This document shows, one piece after another, positions 44,406-52,656 of a stretch of DNA of 64,000 nucleotides. The position numbers and the translations under genes are program-made. The notes beneath the pieces were generated by a model. The model ran no database searches. It was not told the origin of the DNA and worked only from the letters and a program-made list of their open reading frames with translations. Source of the DNA: Proteobacteria bacterium ST_bin14 (GTDB lineage: Bacteria > Pseudomonadota > Alphaproteobacteria > Sphingomonadales > Sphingomonadaceae); contig MSXR01000003.1 in NCBI GenBank assembly GCA_002083655.1, positions 62,001-126,000 on the forward strand, read 5' to 3'. Every line of letters begins with the position of its first letter. The first letter of the stretch is position 1.

Positions 44406-45406
44406 TCCGCCGGCTGATCATTCTTCCGCCGCGACCGGGGCGCCAATCCATCCGCTGCATTGGCAACACCCGCACGAGCACGGCGATCAACCCGCAGTTC
44501 AAACACATCGGGCCGCGAATAATGGCCATCGGTATCGAGTGACGTCAGTCCCCGGCCAATCGCCGATAAGTCGAGGTCAGCAACCAACAGGTCTGGGCCA
44601 TCCTCTGTGCCAACGATCACTTGGCCATCCGGGCCGATGATCGCGCTGCCGCCCGTTTGAAGCTGGCCGTCTGGCATGCCCATGATCAGCGCCTGCGCAT
44701 CAACATCACCGCCAACGCGGGCTAGCCCTTCTATCAGGTCAGCGCGGTGCTGAATCGTGCCTGCCGCCAGGACAAAACAGCGTCCTTCAAACGCATAGTG
44801 GCGCGACGCGAGCAGATGGACGTCGCGCACCGTTGGCCAAGCGGCGACATGCACCGCCTCCCCCGCATGATGCATCGTTGCGCGAACCAAAGGCATCCAG
44901 TGTTCCCAGCAGATCAGCTGGCCCAGATTACCCCATTCCGCCTCATGCACGTCCAGCGTCGACCCGTCGCCGCGACCCCAGATCATCCGCTCACCATGCG
45001 TTGGCACCAGCTTGCGGTGAAGCACGGGCGGCAGGCCGGGGCGGAAGATGTACTGCGTGTTCGTCAGGCTCGATCGGACGCGCTCATGCCCGCCAACGCA
45101 CACAAGAATGCCGGTCTTGTCGACCAACGTCTGCAATGGGACCAGCCGGGGGTCGTTCTTCCGCAGCGCCTGATCGAGCAGAATCGAATGCAGCGCCTGC
45201 GTCCCCCGGTGATCCCACATCGCGGCACCCGGCGCCTCATCCAGCCATAATGGATAGCCACCCAGAAATGTCTCGCCAAATGCCGCCACTTCGGCCCCGA
45301 TGTCGGCGGCATCCGCAACAAATTCTACCAGCCGGTCGATCCCGTAGCTGATGTCCAACGGCACGGGTGCCGCTTGCAGGATTGCGGCCTTTACAGTCTT
45401 GCTCAT
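44402..45406 (-). CDS. Carbon-nitrogen hydrolase, nitrilase family
   Basis: This 334-residue member of the nitrilase superfamily has the Glu-Lys-Cys triad at E45 (FGETFLGGYPLW), K132 (HRKLVPTHGER) and C166 (LICWEHWMPLVR). The motif around the cysteine (CWEHWMPL) and the ~330-residue length fit branch 1, the true nitrilases that convert nitriles to acids, rather than amidases. The substrate is not apparent. The start ATG 45406 overlaps the era stop (ATGA), so it is probably co-expressed with the era-rnc-lepB operon, which is an odd partner. Confidence 0.9.
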   Translation of the reverse strand: MSKTVKAAILQAAPVPLDISYGIDRLVEFVADAADIGAEVAAFGETFLGGYPLWLDEAPGAAMWDHRGTQALHSILLDQALRKNDPRLVPLQTLVDKTGILVCVGGHERVRSSLTNTQYIFRPGLPPVLHRKLVPTHGERMIWGRGDGSTLDVHEAEWGNLGQLICWEHWMPLVRATMHHAGEAVHVAAWPTVRDVHLLASRHYAFEGRCFVLAAGTIQHRADLIEGLARVGGDVDAQALIMGMPDGQLQTGGSAIIGPDGQVIVGTEDGPDLLVADLDLSAIGRGLTSLDTDGHYSRPDVFELRVDRRARAGVANAADGLAPRSRRKNDQPAD

Positions 45407-46305
45407 TCTACCCAGTCCAGCCCCATGTCGCGGTATACACTGCGGTCGTCATCCCAGTTTTCTTTTACCTTTACGTGAAGATACAGATGCACCGGGCGGC
45501 CCATCAACGTCGATAATTCTGCGCGGGCCCGGGCACCGATTTCTTTGATGCGCTGGCCGCCCTTGCCGAGCACAATCGCGCGCTGGGTGGTGCGCGCGAC
45601 CAGGATTTGCTGGTGAATTTCAACCGATCCGTCCTCACGCTCCTTATACTGCTCGGTCTCAACCGCGCTGGCATAGGGCAGCTCGGCATGGAGCTGGAGA
45701 TATAGCTGCTCGCGCGTTACCTCAGCCGCCAGCATCCGTTCGGTCGCATCGGACACCTGATCTTCCGGGAAATGCCACGGCCCGGTGGGCATTGCCTTGG
45801 CGAACGCTGCCTTCAGTTCGGGCAGGCCATCGCCGGTTGATGCGCTGACGAAGAAAATCTCCTCAAACGGCACGGCTTCGTTCAGCCGTTTGGCATGGCC
45901 CAACAGCCGTTCCTTTTCGGCAATATCCACCTTATTGAGAATCAGATATTTGGGTTCGCGCCGGTGCTTCAGCCCTTCGGCGATGGCCATCACCTTGGGG
46001 CCAATGCCGCCCTTGCCGTCCACCACCAGCGCGATCACGTCAGCCCCTTCGGCGCCCGACCACGCGGCGGCGACCATGGCGCGGTCGAGCCGGCGCTTGG
46101 GCTCGAAAATGCCGGGCGTGTCGACCAGCAATATCTGCGTATCGCCCTCAATCGCGACACCCATCAACCGGGTGCGTGTGGTCTGCGCCTTGGGGCTGAC
46201 GATTGCCACCTTTTGCCCGACCAGCACATTGACGAGCGTCGACTTGCCCGCATTGGGCGCGCCGACCACGGCGATAAGACCGCAGGATTGTGTTTGTTCA
46301 GTCAT
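45403..46305 (-). CDS. era: GTPase Era
   Basis: Era is an essential GTPase in 30S subunit assembly that binds the 3' end of 16S rRNA. The 300-residue product has G1 GAPNAGKS (15-22), G2 in QTTRTRLMG, G3 DTPG, G4 NKVD near 125 and the KH domain in the C-terminal third (VARTTQRAIVLGKGGQRIKEIGARARAELS). ATG 46305 is taken as the start; a TTG directly before it is possible. It follows rnc after 108 bp filled by an inverted repeat. Confidence 0.97.
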   Translation of the reverse strand: MTEQTQSCGLIAVVGAPNAGKSTLVNVLVGQKVAIVSPKAQTTRTRLMGVAIEGDTQILLVDTPGIFEPKRRLDRAMVAAAWSGAEGADVIALVVDGKGGIGPKVMAIAEGLKHRREPKYLILNKVDIAEKERLLGHAKRLNEAVPFEEIFFVSASTGDGLPELKAAFAKAMPTGPWHFPEDQVSDATERMLAAEVTREQLYLQLHAELPYASAVETEQYKEREDGSVEIHQQILVARTTQRAIVLGKGGQRIKEIGARARAELSTLMGRPVHLYLHVKVKENWDDDRSVYRDMGLDWVE

Positions 46306-46314
46306 CAACTTTTT

Positions 46315-46407
46315 TCCGTCACCCCGGACTTGGTCTGAGGTTCACTGGGGTTTTCACGTAACATGCGTTGCTCTTGCGCCAGCGTGGGTGCCGGAACAAG
46401 TCCGGCA
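46315..46407. repeat. REP-like inverted repeat between rnc and era
   Basis: CCGTCACCCCGGACTTGG near 46317-46333 and ...AACAAGTCCGGCATAACG near 46394-46411 contain the inverted arms CCGGACTTG (46324-46332) and CAAGTCCGG (46397-46405), 64 bases apart. The outer arm is of the same CGTCACCCCGG type as the palindrome at 15884-15908. It lies inside the lepB-rnc-era operon and may fold in the mRNA. Confidence 0.65.
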
Positions 46408-46413
46408 TAACGA

Positions 46414-47085
46414 TTAGGGTTCAAGCTGCGCCAGTAACGCCAGTGCCGCCGCCGTCTCGGCTTCCTGTTTGGATGTGCCCGTCGCGCTTGCTTCTGCCAG
46501 TTTGCCGATGCTGACGCGGACGGTGAAGACGGGTGCGTGCTGCGGTCCGGCGCGATCGATAATGGCATATTCCGGCGGGCGGCGGTTTTGGGCGGCGGCC
46601 CATTCCTGCAGCGCAGATTTGGGGTGCTGTGGCGCGCGGGCCTGGGTGGTGACGCTATCGCCCCAGAGCTTGCGAATCGCCGCGCGGGCAGCGGGCAGGC
46701 CGTGATCGAGGTACAACGCACCGATCAGCGCCTCCATCACATCGCCCAACACATTGTCGCTATCGGCAGCGCCATCATCGCGGGCTTGCTTGCCCAGCTT
46801 TAGCCGAGGCGCGACGCCATTCGCACGGGCAACCCCGGCACAAACCGGGCCGGTTACCAGCGCATTCAACCGTTTGGACAGCTGCCCCTCGGGCTCTCCG
46901 GCGAACAGCTCGTACAGCCATTCAGCAATCACCAGGCCAAGCACCCGGTCGCCCAGAAATTCAAGCCGCTCGTAATTTGCCGCTGCCTGGCTGCCATGCG
47001 TCAGCGCCCGGTGATACAGCGCGGCGTCCCCCGGCTCGACCCCGAGCAGTTCGGCGAGCCATGTACCGATATCGTGGTCGTTCAA
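46414..47085 (-). CDS. rnc: Ribonuclease III
   Basis: RNase III cleaves double-stranded RNA in rRNA maturation and mRNA decay. The 223-residue product has the signature ERLEFLGDRVL at 39-49, the second acidic cluster DVMEALIGALYLD near 110 and a C-terminal double-stranded RNA-binding domain (PKSALQEWAAAQNRRPPEYAI...GTSKQEAETAAALALL). The start is TTG 47085, preceded by a G-run and overlapping the lepB stop as TTGA. An upstream frame extends to 47133, but only inside lepB. Confidence 0.96.
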   Translation of the reverse strand: MNDHDIGTWLAELLGVEPGDAALYHRALTHGSQAAANYERLEFLGDRVLGLVIAEWLYELFAGEPEGQLSKRLNALVTGPVCAGVARANGVAPRLKLGKQARDDGAADSDNVLGDVMEALIGALYLDHGLPAARAAIRKLWGDSVTTQARAPQHPKSALQEWAAAQNRRPPEYAIIDRAGPQHAPVFTVRVSIGKLAEASATGTSKQEAETAAALALLAQLEP

Positions 47086-47897
47086 AAGCCCCCCCCGATT
47101 CGCCCCCAGCGTGCGGCGGTGAACCACGTCCAAGGAAGGAACCAGTTGGCGGACCCATTGGTCGAGAAGAACATCATCACGGCCTTGCCTTCCAGGTTGC
47201 GCGTCGGGACGAAGCCGATGCCCTGGCCGATCACGGGTGGAAAGCGGCTGTCGGCGCTGTCATCGCGGTTGTCGCCCATCATGAACACGTGATCGGCGGG
47301 AACGGTATACAGCCCGGTATTGTCGGCAGGGGTGTCTCCGCGATCAAGCACGGTGTAGCTGCGCCCGCCCGGCAGGGTCTCACGATATTGCGGATAGCGG
47401 CAGATCGGCTTGCCCTTGTCGCTATCCTGAAATTCCACCGAGCATTGATAATTGGGCGTTATCGGCACAGTGAAATCGGCAATCCGCTGTTTTGGAACGG
47501 GAATTCCGTTCAGAATCAACTGGCCCTGCCGCATCTGGATGGTATCGCCGGGCAAGCCGATGACGCGTTTGATGTAATCCTCGCTATTGCCGGGGGGTGC
47601 CTTGAACACCGCGATGTCGCCGCGTTCGGGCAGCGTGGCAAAGATATGGCCGGGGATGAGCGGGAGGCTGAACGGCAGGCTATAGCGCGAAAAGCCGTAA
47701 TTCCATTTCGATACGAACAGATAATCGCCAATCAACAGGCGCGGAAGCATCGATTCTGACGGGATATTGAACGGAGAAAACAAGAAACTGCGGAAAATCG
47801 ACACGATAATGACGAGTTTTACCAGAAATGTTACCGTTTCGCGCGTTTCGGTGCGAAGCGGTGCCCTAATGGCAGCGGCGGTTTGCGTATCGCTCAT
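47082..47897 (-). CDS. lepB: Signal peptidase I
   Basis: LepB removes signal peptides from exported proteins. The 271-residue product has one N-terminal membrane helix (TFLVKLVIIVSIFRSFLF, about 23-40), the catalytic Ser49 in IPSESMLP, general base Lys110 in DYIKRVIGLPGD, and box E MGDNRDDSADSR near 213. The lepB-rnc-era order is standard for alphaproteobacteria, but acpS, often the first gene, is not present upstream; pgi diverges there instead. Confidence 0.96.
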   Translation of the reverse strand: MSDTQTAAAIRAPLRTETRETVTFLVKLVIIVSIFRSFLFSPFNIPSESMLPRLLIGDYLFVSKWNYGFSRYSLPFSLPLIPGHIFATLPERGDIAVFKAPPGNSEDYIKRVIGLPGDTIQMRQGQLILNGIPVPKQRIADFTVPITPNYQCSVEFQDSDKGKPICRYPQYRETLPGGRSYTVLDRGDTPADNTGLYTVPADHVFMMGDNRDDSADSRFPPVIGQGIGFVPTRNLEGKAVMMFFSTNGSANWFLPWTWFTAARWGRIGGGF

Positions 47898-48030
47898 ATG
47901 CAGGCTTTGCTTGGGGGCGATTGCGCCGTCAAGCGTGGCGTTTCATGTGGTGCGGGCTGTTATGGGACGCTAGAGCCTGTCCGGGTCAGCTTGGCCTAAG
48001 CATCGCCAGCGTCGAATTGGAGAAATGCCG

Positions 48031-49527
48031 ATGTCCTCCCCCGAATGGCGCGCGATTGAGGCATTGCAGCCGCCCCGCCTGGAAACGCTGTTCGCGCAGG
48101 ATGCTGGCCGAGTGGCGCGGTTCGGGGTTGATGTCGCCGGGCTGCATTTCGACTGGTCGAAAACCCACCTGACGACAGAGGCAGTCGCGGTGTTTGAGGC
48201 GCTGGCCACGGCGCAGAATCTGTCGGGCAAGCGCGAGGCGCTGTTCCGGGGAGAGGTGATCAACCAAACCGAAGGCCGCGCCGCTGAACACACCGCCGAA
48301 CGCGGCGAGGGCGCACCGGAAAGCGTGGCGCGCGCCGGCATGCTCCACGCGCGGATGCGTGCGCTGATCGATGCGATTGAGATGGAGGCGCTGGGCCCCA
48401 TCGCACACATTCTGCACATCGGCATTGGCGGATCGGCGCTTGGCCCCGATTTGCTGATCGACGCGCTGGGGCGGGACGAGGATCGCTATGAGGTGGCGGT
48501 CGTCTCCAACGTTGATGGCTGCGCGCTGGAAGAAGCGTTTGCGCGGTTCGATCCCACCGCGACCCTGCTCGTCATCGCATCCAAAACCTTCACGACCACC
48601 GAGACGTTGCTCAACGCCACCAGTGCGCTGGAATGGATGCGGGAAGGCGGGGTTGAGGACGCCTATGGCCGCGTGGTTGCGCTGACGGCGGCACCCGATA
48701 CCGCGCTTGAATGGGGCGTCGACGAAACCCGCATCCTCCCCTTTGCCGAATCGGTGGGCGGGCGATACTCGCTTTGGTCGTCGATTGGTTTTCCGGCAGC
48801 ACTCGCCCTCGGGTGGGAGGCGTTTGAGGAGCTGCTGGAAGGAGCGGGCGAGATGGACCGGCATTTCCGGTTGGCCGCCGCGCATGAAAACGCGCCGATG
48901 CTCGCTGCCTTTGCCGACTTGTTCTACACCCAGGTGAAGGGCGCGCAGACGCGGGCCAGCTTTGCCTATGATGAGCGGCTGCGGCTGCTGCCCAGCTATT
49001 TGCAGCAGCTTGAGATGGAATCGAACGGCAAAAGCGTGGGCGCCGATGGCCAGTCCGTTGGCCGCGCCACCGCGCCGGTTACCTGGGGCGGGGTGGGCAC
49101 GGATGCGCAGCATGCGGTGTTCCAGCTGCTCCATCAGGGCACGCAGCTGATTCCGGTAGAATTTGTTGCGGTGGCAGAACCCGGCGACGCGCTGGACGAT
49201 GCGCACCACGAACAGTTGCTGCTCAATTGCTTTGCGCAAGGGGCCGCGCTGATGAAGGGCCGCGCGAATGAGGCGGACCCGGCGCGCGCCTATCCCGGCG
49301 ACCGACCCAGCGCGACGATATTGATCGAGGCGCTTGATCCACGTTCGCTGGGCGCGCTGATCGCGTTTTACGAACAGCGCACCTTTGTGAATGCGGTGCT
49401 GCTGGGGATTAACCCGTTTGATCAGTTCGGCGTGGAGCTGGGCAAGGAAATGGCCAAGGCTGCCGCACAAGGCGGGCTGGACTTTGATCCATCGACCACT
49501 GATTTGATCCAGCGGGCTTTGGGGTAA
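48031..49527 (+). CDS. pgi: Glucose-6-phosphate isomerase
   Basis: Pgi interconverts glucose 6-phosphate and fructose 6-phosphate. The product of about 498 residues is at the short end of the family, as in other sphingomonads. Motifs include HIGIGGSALGPDLLIDAL (about 132-149), VIASKTFTTTETLLN, GGRYSLWSSIGFPAALALG near 250, LPSYLQQLEMESNGKSV near 325 with the catalytic Glu, and the final VNAVLLGINPFDQFGVELGKEMAK with the catalytic Lys. ATG 48031 is preferred because GGAG lies eight bases upstream; ATG 48025 would be too close to it. Confidence 0.96.
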   Translation: MSSPEWRAIEALQPPRLETLFAQDAGRVARFGVDVAGLHFDWSKTHLTTEAVAVFEALATAQNLSGKREALFRGEVINQTEGRAAEHTAERGEGAPESVARAGMLHARMRALIDAIEMEALGPIAHILHIGIGGSALGPDLLIDALGRDEDRYEVAVVSNVDGCALEEAFARFDPTATLLVIASKTFTTTETLLNATSALEWMREGGVEDAYGRVVALTAAPDTALEWGVDETRILPFAESVGGRYSLWSSIGFPAALALGWEAFEELLEGAGEMDRHFRLAAAHENAPMLAAFADLFYTQVKGAQTRASFAYDERLRLLPSYLQQLEMESNGKSVGADGQSVGRATAPVTWGGVGTDAQHAVFQLLHQGTQLIPVEFVAVAEPGDALDDAHHEQLLLNCFAQGAALMKGRANEADPARAYPGDRPSATILIEALDPRSLGALIAFYEQRTFVNAVLLGINPFDQFGVELGKEMAKAAAQGGLDFDPSTTDLIQRALG

Positions 49528-49543
49528 GCACCCTTGATTGACT

Positions 49544-49569
49544 GTCAGCCCCGCCTTAGCGGCGGTGAC
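49544..49569. repeat. REP-like hairpin between pgi and gor
   Basis: GTCAGCCCCGCC pairs with GCGGCGGTGAC around TTA, with one bulge, in the 59-bp gap. It is of the common GTCA...TGAC palindrome type and may also weaken read-through from pgi into gor. Confidence 0.6.
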
Positions 49570-49586
49570 GAATAAAAGGAACAAGC

Positions 49587-50930
49587 ATGACCACCTACGA
49601 CTATGATCTTTTCGTCATCGGGGCCGGTTCGGGCGGCGTCCGGGCGGCGCGGGTTTCCGCCGCGCACGGGGCCAAGGTGGCGATTGCCGAGGAATACCGC
49701 GTTGGTGGCACTTGCGTTATCCGGGGGTGCGTACCCAAGAAGTTGCTCGTCTATGGTGCGCATTTTGCAGAAGATTTGGCAGATGCCCGGCGCTTTGGCT
49801 GGGATGTGCCCGAATGCGCGTTCGATTGGCCGCGCCTGCGCGATAATGTGCTGTTCGAAGTTGACCGGCTGAACGCGGCCTACACGACCACGCTCGACAG
49901 CCATCAGGTTGAGGTGATCCTGGAGCGGGCCGAGGTTGCCGGGCCCAACGAGGTGCGCCTGGCCAGCGGCAAAACGGTGACGGCGGGGCGCATCCTGATC
50001 GCCACGGGCGCAACGCCGCAATTGCTCCACTTTCCCGGCAGCGAGCACGCAATCACCTCAAACGAAGTGTTCCATTTGTCCGCCCTGCCCAAGCGGGTGT
50101 TGATTGCCGGCGCGGGGTATATCGCCAATGAATTTGCAGGCATTTTCCACGAATTCGGCAGTGCGGTGACGGTGGTGAACCGCAGCGACGCCATACTGCG
50201 GGGATATGACGAGCAAATCCGCGACCGGCTGCTGCAGATATCGATGGGCAAGGGGATCCAGTTCCGGTTCAACACCGTTTTCAAATCGATCACGAAACAA
50301 GACGATGGCAGCATGGTGGTGGAATTCACCAGCGGCGATCCGATGACGGTCGATTGCGTGATGTTCGCCACGGGCCGCGTGCCGTGCACGGACGGGCTGG
50401 GGCTGGAAGCAGCGGGCGTGGTGCTCGACAAGGGCGCGATCAAGGTGGACGATGATAACCAGTCCAGCGTGCCCAGCATCTATGCCGTGGGCGACGTGAC
50501 GAACCGGGTGCAGTTGACCCCGGTCGCGATCCGCGAGGGGCAGGCGTTTGCCGACACGATCTTTGGCAACAAGCCGACCCGTGTCGATTATGGCTGCATC
50601 CCCAGCGCCGTGTTCAGCCACCCGCCGATTGGCGCTGTTGGGCTGACGGAGAGCCAGGCCAAGCAGAAATACGGTGCGGTACGGGTGTACACATCCGATT
50701 TCCGCCCGATGAAGAACGTACTGGCCGGCCGCAACGAACGCGCGCTGTACAAAATGGTCTGCGACGCCGCGAGCAACCGCGTCGTCGGCCTCCACATGAT
50801 TGGCCCGGAATCCGGCGAGATCATTCAGGCGGCCGCCGTGGCGGTAAAGGCCAGGCTGACCAAGGATGCGTTTGACGAAACGATGGCGCTGCATCCGACG
50901 ATGGCGGAAGAACTGGTGCTTATGAAGTAG
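49587..50930 (+). CDS. gor: Glutathione-disulfide reductase
   Basis: Gor reduces oxidised glutathione with NADPH. The 447-residue product has the FAD motif VIGAGSGGVRAA near 10, the redox-active disulfide C43/C48 in GGTCVIRGCVPKK, the NADPH-binding GAGYIANEFAGIFHEFG followed by Arg (VNRSDAILRGYD), which favours NADPH, IYAVGDVTNRVQLTPVAIREG, and the C-terminal catalytic HPTMAEE. The VIRGCVPKK variant is the usual glutathione reductase form rather than dihydrolipoamide dehydrogenase. AAGGAAC precedes the ATG. Confidence 0.95.
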   Translation: MTTYDYDLFVIGAGSGGVRAARVSAAHGAKVAIAEEYRVGGTCVIRGCVPKKLLVYGAHFAEDLADARRFGWDVPECAFDWPRLRDNVLFEVDRLNAAYTTTLDSHQVEVILERAEVAGPNEVRLASGKTVTAGRILIATGATPQLLHFPGSEHAITSNEVFHLSALPKRVLIAGAGYIANEFAGIFHEFGSAVTVVNRSDAILRGYDEQIRDRLLQISMGKGIQFRFNTVFKSITKQDDGSMVVEFTSGDPMTVDCVMFATGRVPCTDGLGLEAAGVVLDKGAIKVDDDNQSSVPSIYAVGDVTNRVQLTPVAIREGQAFADTIFGNKPTRVDYGCIPSAVFSHPPIGAVGLTESQAKQKYGAVRVYTSDFRPMKNVLAGRNERALYKMVCDAASNRVVGLHMIGPESGEIIQAAAVAVKARLTKDAFDETMALHPTMAEELVLMK

Positions 50931-50952
50931 GGGGGGGTCCGCCCCATTTTTT
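50931..50952 (+). terminator. Intrinsic terminator of gor
   Basis: Directly after the gor TAG a G-run (50931-50937) pairs with GCCCC at 50941-50945 and is followed by ATTTTTT. The next 155 bases, to the small gene on the other strand, contain no gene; a GATGATCGTCGGACATTCGC stretch shows local repeats of GTCGG/GTCCG. Confidence 0.65.
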
Positions 50953-51107
50953 CCTATAGAAGGCGACTTCGGCCAACCCTTAAAGCTGTCGCCGATTATG
51001 CACGCTTAGCGCGAAGCCGACGGTGATCGTCGGACATTCGCGACTGTCCGGTTTTGGGTAGGTTTTTAGAACCGCAGACATTTGCGTTGATGTCCGTTGG
51101 TCGCCGA

Positions 51108-51452
51108 CTACCGTTCATTCTTCTTTCTCGAGAACTTGACGGAAACCGAGGCGTTGCCCTTGGTAACTAGACCTACGCTCAGGCCAGCCTCAATGCCGAC
51201 ATTGAACTCGATCTCGTCGAGCTCGAATTGCGAAGCGACCGCTGCGACCTGAGATTGCGCGGCGAGGCTGGTGAGCTTCGTTATGACTTGATCCCAAATG
51301 CCTTCAAGTTCGTCGATCCGATCGATTACCGCGCCCGAGCCGCGCGAATGTCGATTGACCGCGAACGGCGCCTCTTCGCCATCGGGCACGTCCATGCCGA
51401 GCGTCGACCGCACAATGGTCACCTGGAAATCGGAAATGAAAGAATCACTCAA
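51108..51452 (-). CDS. Small Trypco-like (trypsin-co-occurring) partner protein
   Basis: This 114-residue protein has a central helical part (DRIDELEGIWDQVITKLTSLAAQSQ) and a C-terminal beta region FELDEIEFNVGIEAGLSVGLV, then ASVSVKFSRKK. From memory this agrees with the Trypco1/CU044_2847 consensus (acidic VEVEFGIxL..EAG, small residues, then a xVxLxW-type strand), domains named for co-occurrence with trypsin-like proteases. It starts with TTG 51452, supported by a perfect AAAGGAG six bases upstream, and overlaps the protease gene by 8 bp, so the pair is co-translated. No catalytic residues are seen; a regulatory or adaptor role is inferred. GC is lower than in the surroundings. Confidence 0.65.
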   Translation of the reverse strand: MSDSFISDFQVTIVRSTLGMDVPDGEEAPFAVNRHSRGSGAVIDRIDELEGIWDQVITKLTSLAAQSQVAAVASQFELDEIEFNVGIEAGLSVGLVTKGNASVSVKFSRKKNER

Positions 51453-52428
51453 GGAAATCTCCTTTCAAGCTGCGCGCGCCAAGAAGGGCCGCAGCTTGTT
51501 TTAAGTCGAGCCCATAACCGTAGGTGACAAAAGCTCCGTTCGGTTCTTGGCAATTGGCGTCGCCAAGATAAATCCCGATTAGATCAGCGCGTTGGTGATC
51601 GTAATCTGATGCTGACACAAGCGAGCCGCTGTCGCCGGGATGGCCATTCTCGTCGATCAGGAACTGCTTTGGCGTAGCTGCGCTGCGTATTTCCGAGGGG
51701 GACGACAGCGACATCATCACAGTGCTCGCTTTAAGCCCAGTATTACCGAGGTGGACGTGCACTGTTTCTCCCTCGATCGCGCTGCGCACATTGGATTCAT
51801 CACGGTGCCAAGTCCAGCTGGGCCCTCCACAGGGGAATTCGACAGTCGCAGCGTCAATGAAGCCGGGCGCACGCGCGACGAGCCGCGCGCCATCGCCGCA
51901 TTCCGAGCATTCGATCGGGACGCGCTGTCCCGGACGATAGCCCTCGACGACATGACCCGCAGTAATTCCGAAATGGTTTCCTATATCGTTTTCGAAAATC
52001 GCAGCGACGTATCCGTCCGGGATTCCGTGCTGATTGAATATTGCCACGCGCTCTAGCAGCGGGGCTCTTGATTGACCATTTTCGAGTACGACTGTCGGTT
52101 CTTTGGCATCTTTTAGTCGCGCCCCGCGAAACAGGATCGCGCCGAACTGATATCCGTACACGATTGGAAATTCTGGCGAGGCCTTGCCTTCCTCGCGGTC
52201 AGTAACGCGAAAAATACCGGTTGCTACCAACCCCGTTTGATCCAGCGCTTCGGAAAAATAGTCTTCGTCCGCCATGCGTTGAAGACGAAAGCGCAGATAT
52301 GTGGACCAAATCCCGATCCAACGCTCCGGTCCCTCGCGCGACAAACCATAGGATGGTAAAGACCCTCTGAAGCGGTCGTCGGGAAATCGGTTCGGCACTA
52401 GCTCACGCAGAATTTCCGGTGGAATCAT
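51445..52428 (-). CDS. Trypsin-like serine protease, possible conflict/defence effector
   Basis: This 327-residue protein carries a chymotrypsin-fold catalytic triad: H159 in GITAGHVVEG, D192 in FIDAATVEF and S267 in GHPGDSGSLV, all spaced as in V8/HtrA-like proteases. It lacks a signal peptide, membrane segment and PDZ domain, so it appears cytoplasmic. About 130 residues precede the protease fold (including PERWIGIWSTYLRFRLQRMADEDYF), an unrecognised region that may sense a trigger or dock a partner. With the Trypco-like gene it forms an isolated, lower-GC two-gene unit between housekeeping genes. Cytoplasmic trypsin genes with Trypco partners are known from predicted conflict systems. The defence role is inference. 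Confidence 0.72.
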   Translation of the reverse strand: MIPPEILRELVPNRFPDDRFRGSLPSYGLSREGPERWIGIWSTYLRFRLQRMADEDYFSEALDQTGLVATGIFRVTDREEGKASPEFPIVYGYQFGAILFRGARLKDAKEPTVVLENGQSRAPLLERVAIFNQHGIPDGYVAAIFENDIGNHFGITAGHVVEGYRPGQRVPIECSECGDGARLVARAPGFIDAATVEFPCGGPSWTWHRDESNVRSAIEGETVHVHLGNTGLKASTVMMSLSSPSEIRSAATPKQFLIDENGHPGDSGSLVSASDYDHQRADLIGIYLGDANCQEPNGAFVTYGYGLDLKQAAALLGARSLKGDFLE

Positions 52429-52447
52429 CAGTCACCCCCAAATTTTT

Positions 52448-52475
52448 TTATTACACAGTCTTGTCGACCGGTAAA
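52448..52475 (-). promoter_or_regulatory. Probable promoter of the protease/Trypco pair
   Basis: On the minus strand TTTACC (52475-52470) is followed after 16 bases by TAATAA (52453-52448), 20 bases upstream of the protease ATG, with a GGGGGTGA ribosome site between. It is markedly AT-rich against its surroundings. Confidence 0.5.
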
Positions 52476-52656
52476 GTCTGCGATGTTCCATTCGTTGAAT
52501 GCTTACGAGCTCTTTCGAGGAACTTGCGGATATGATGCGAAGTCAAGTGCCATCGATCCCGGCTGCCATTCACCCGGCACTGAAATTCCCCACGCATCGC
52601 CGCGCTGGATTGCTTCGCTGCGCGCGCCATTGCGATGCGCGGTACAAGCGGATGCG
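52476..52656. other. Gap between protease module and rlpA
   Basis: These 181 bases hold no convincing gene. A 68-codon frame on the plus strand (52483-52689) crosses into rlpA and has no ribosome site. GC rises from the AT-rich module back to the chromosomal level across this stretch, so one boundary of the inserted module probably lies here. No integrase site or direct repeat was found. Confidence 0.5.

Noticed and set aside
47986..49584. 532-codon minus-strand frame opposite pgi
   Set aside because: It covers pgi exactly in antisense and has no recognisable domain.
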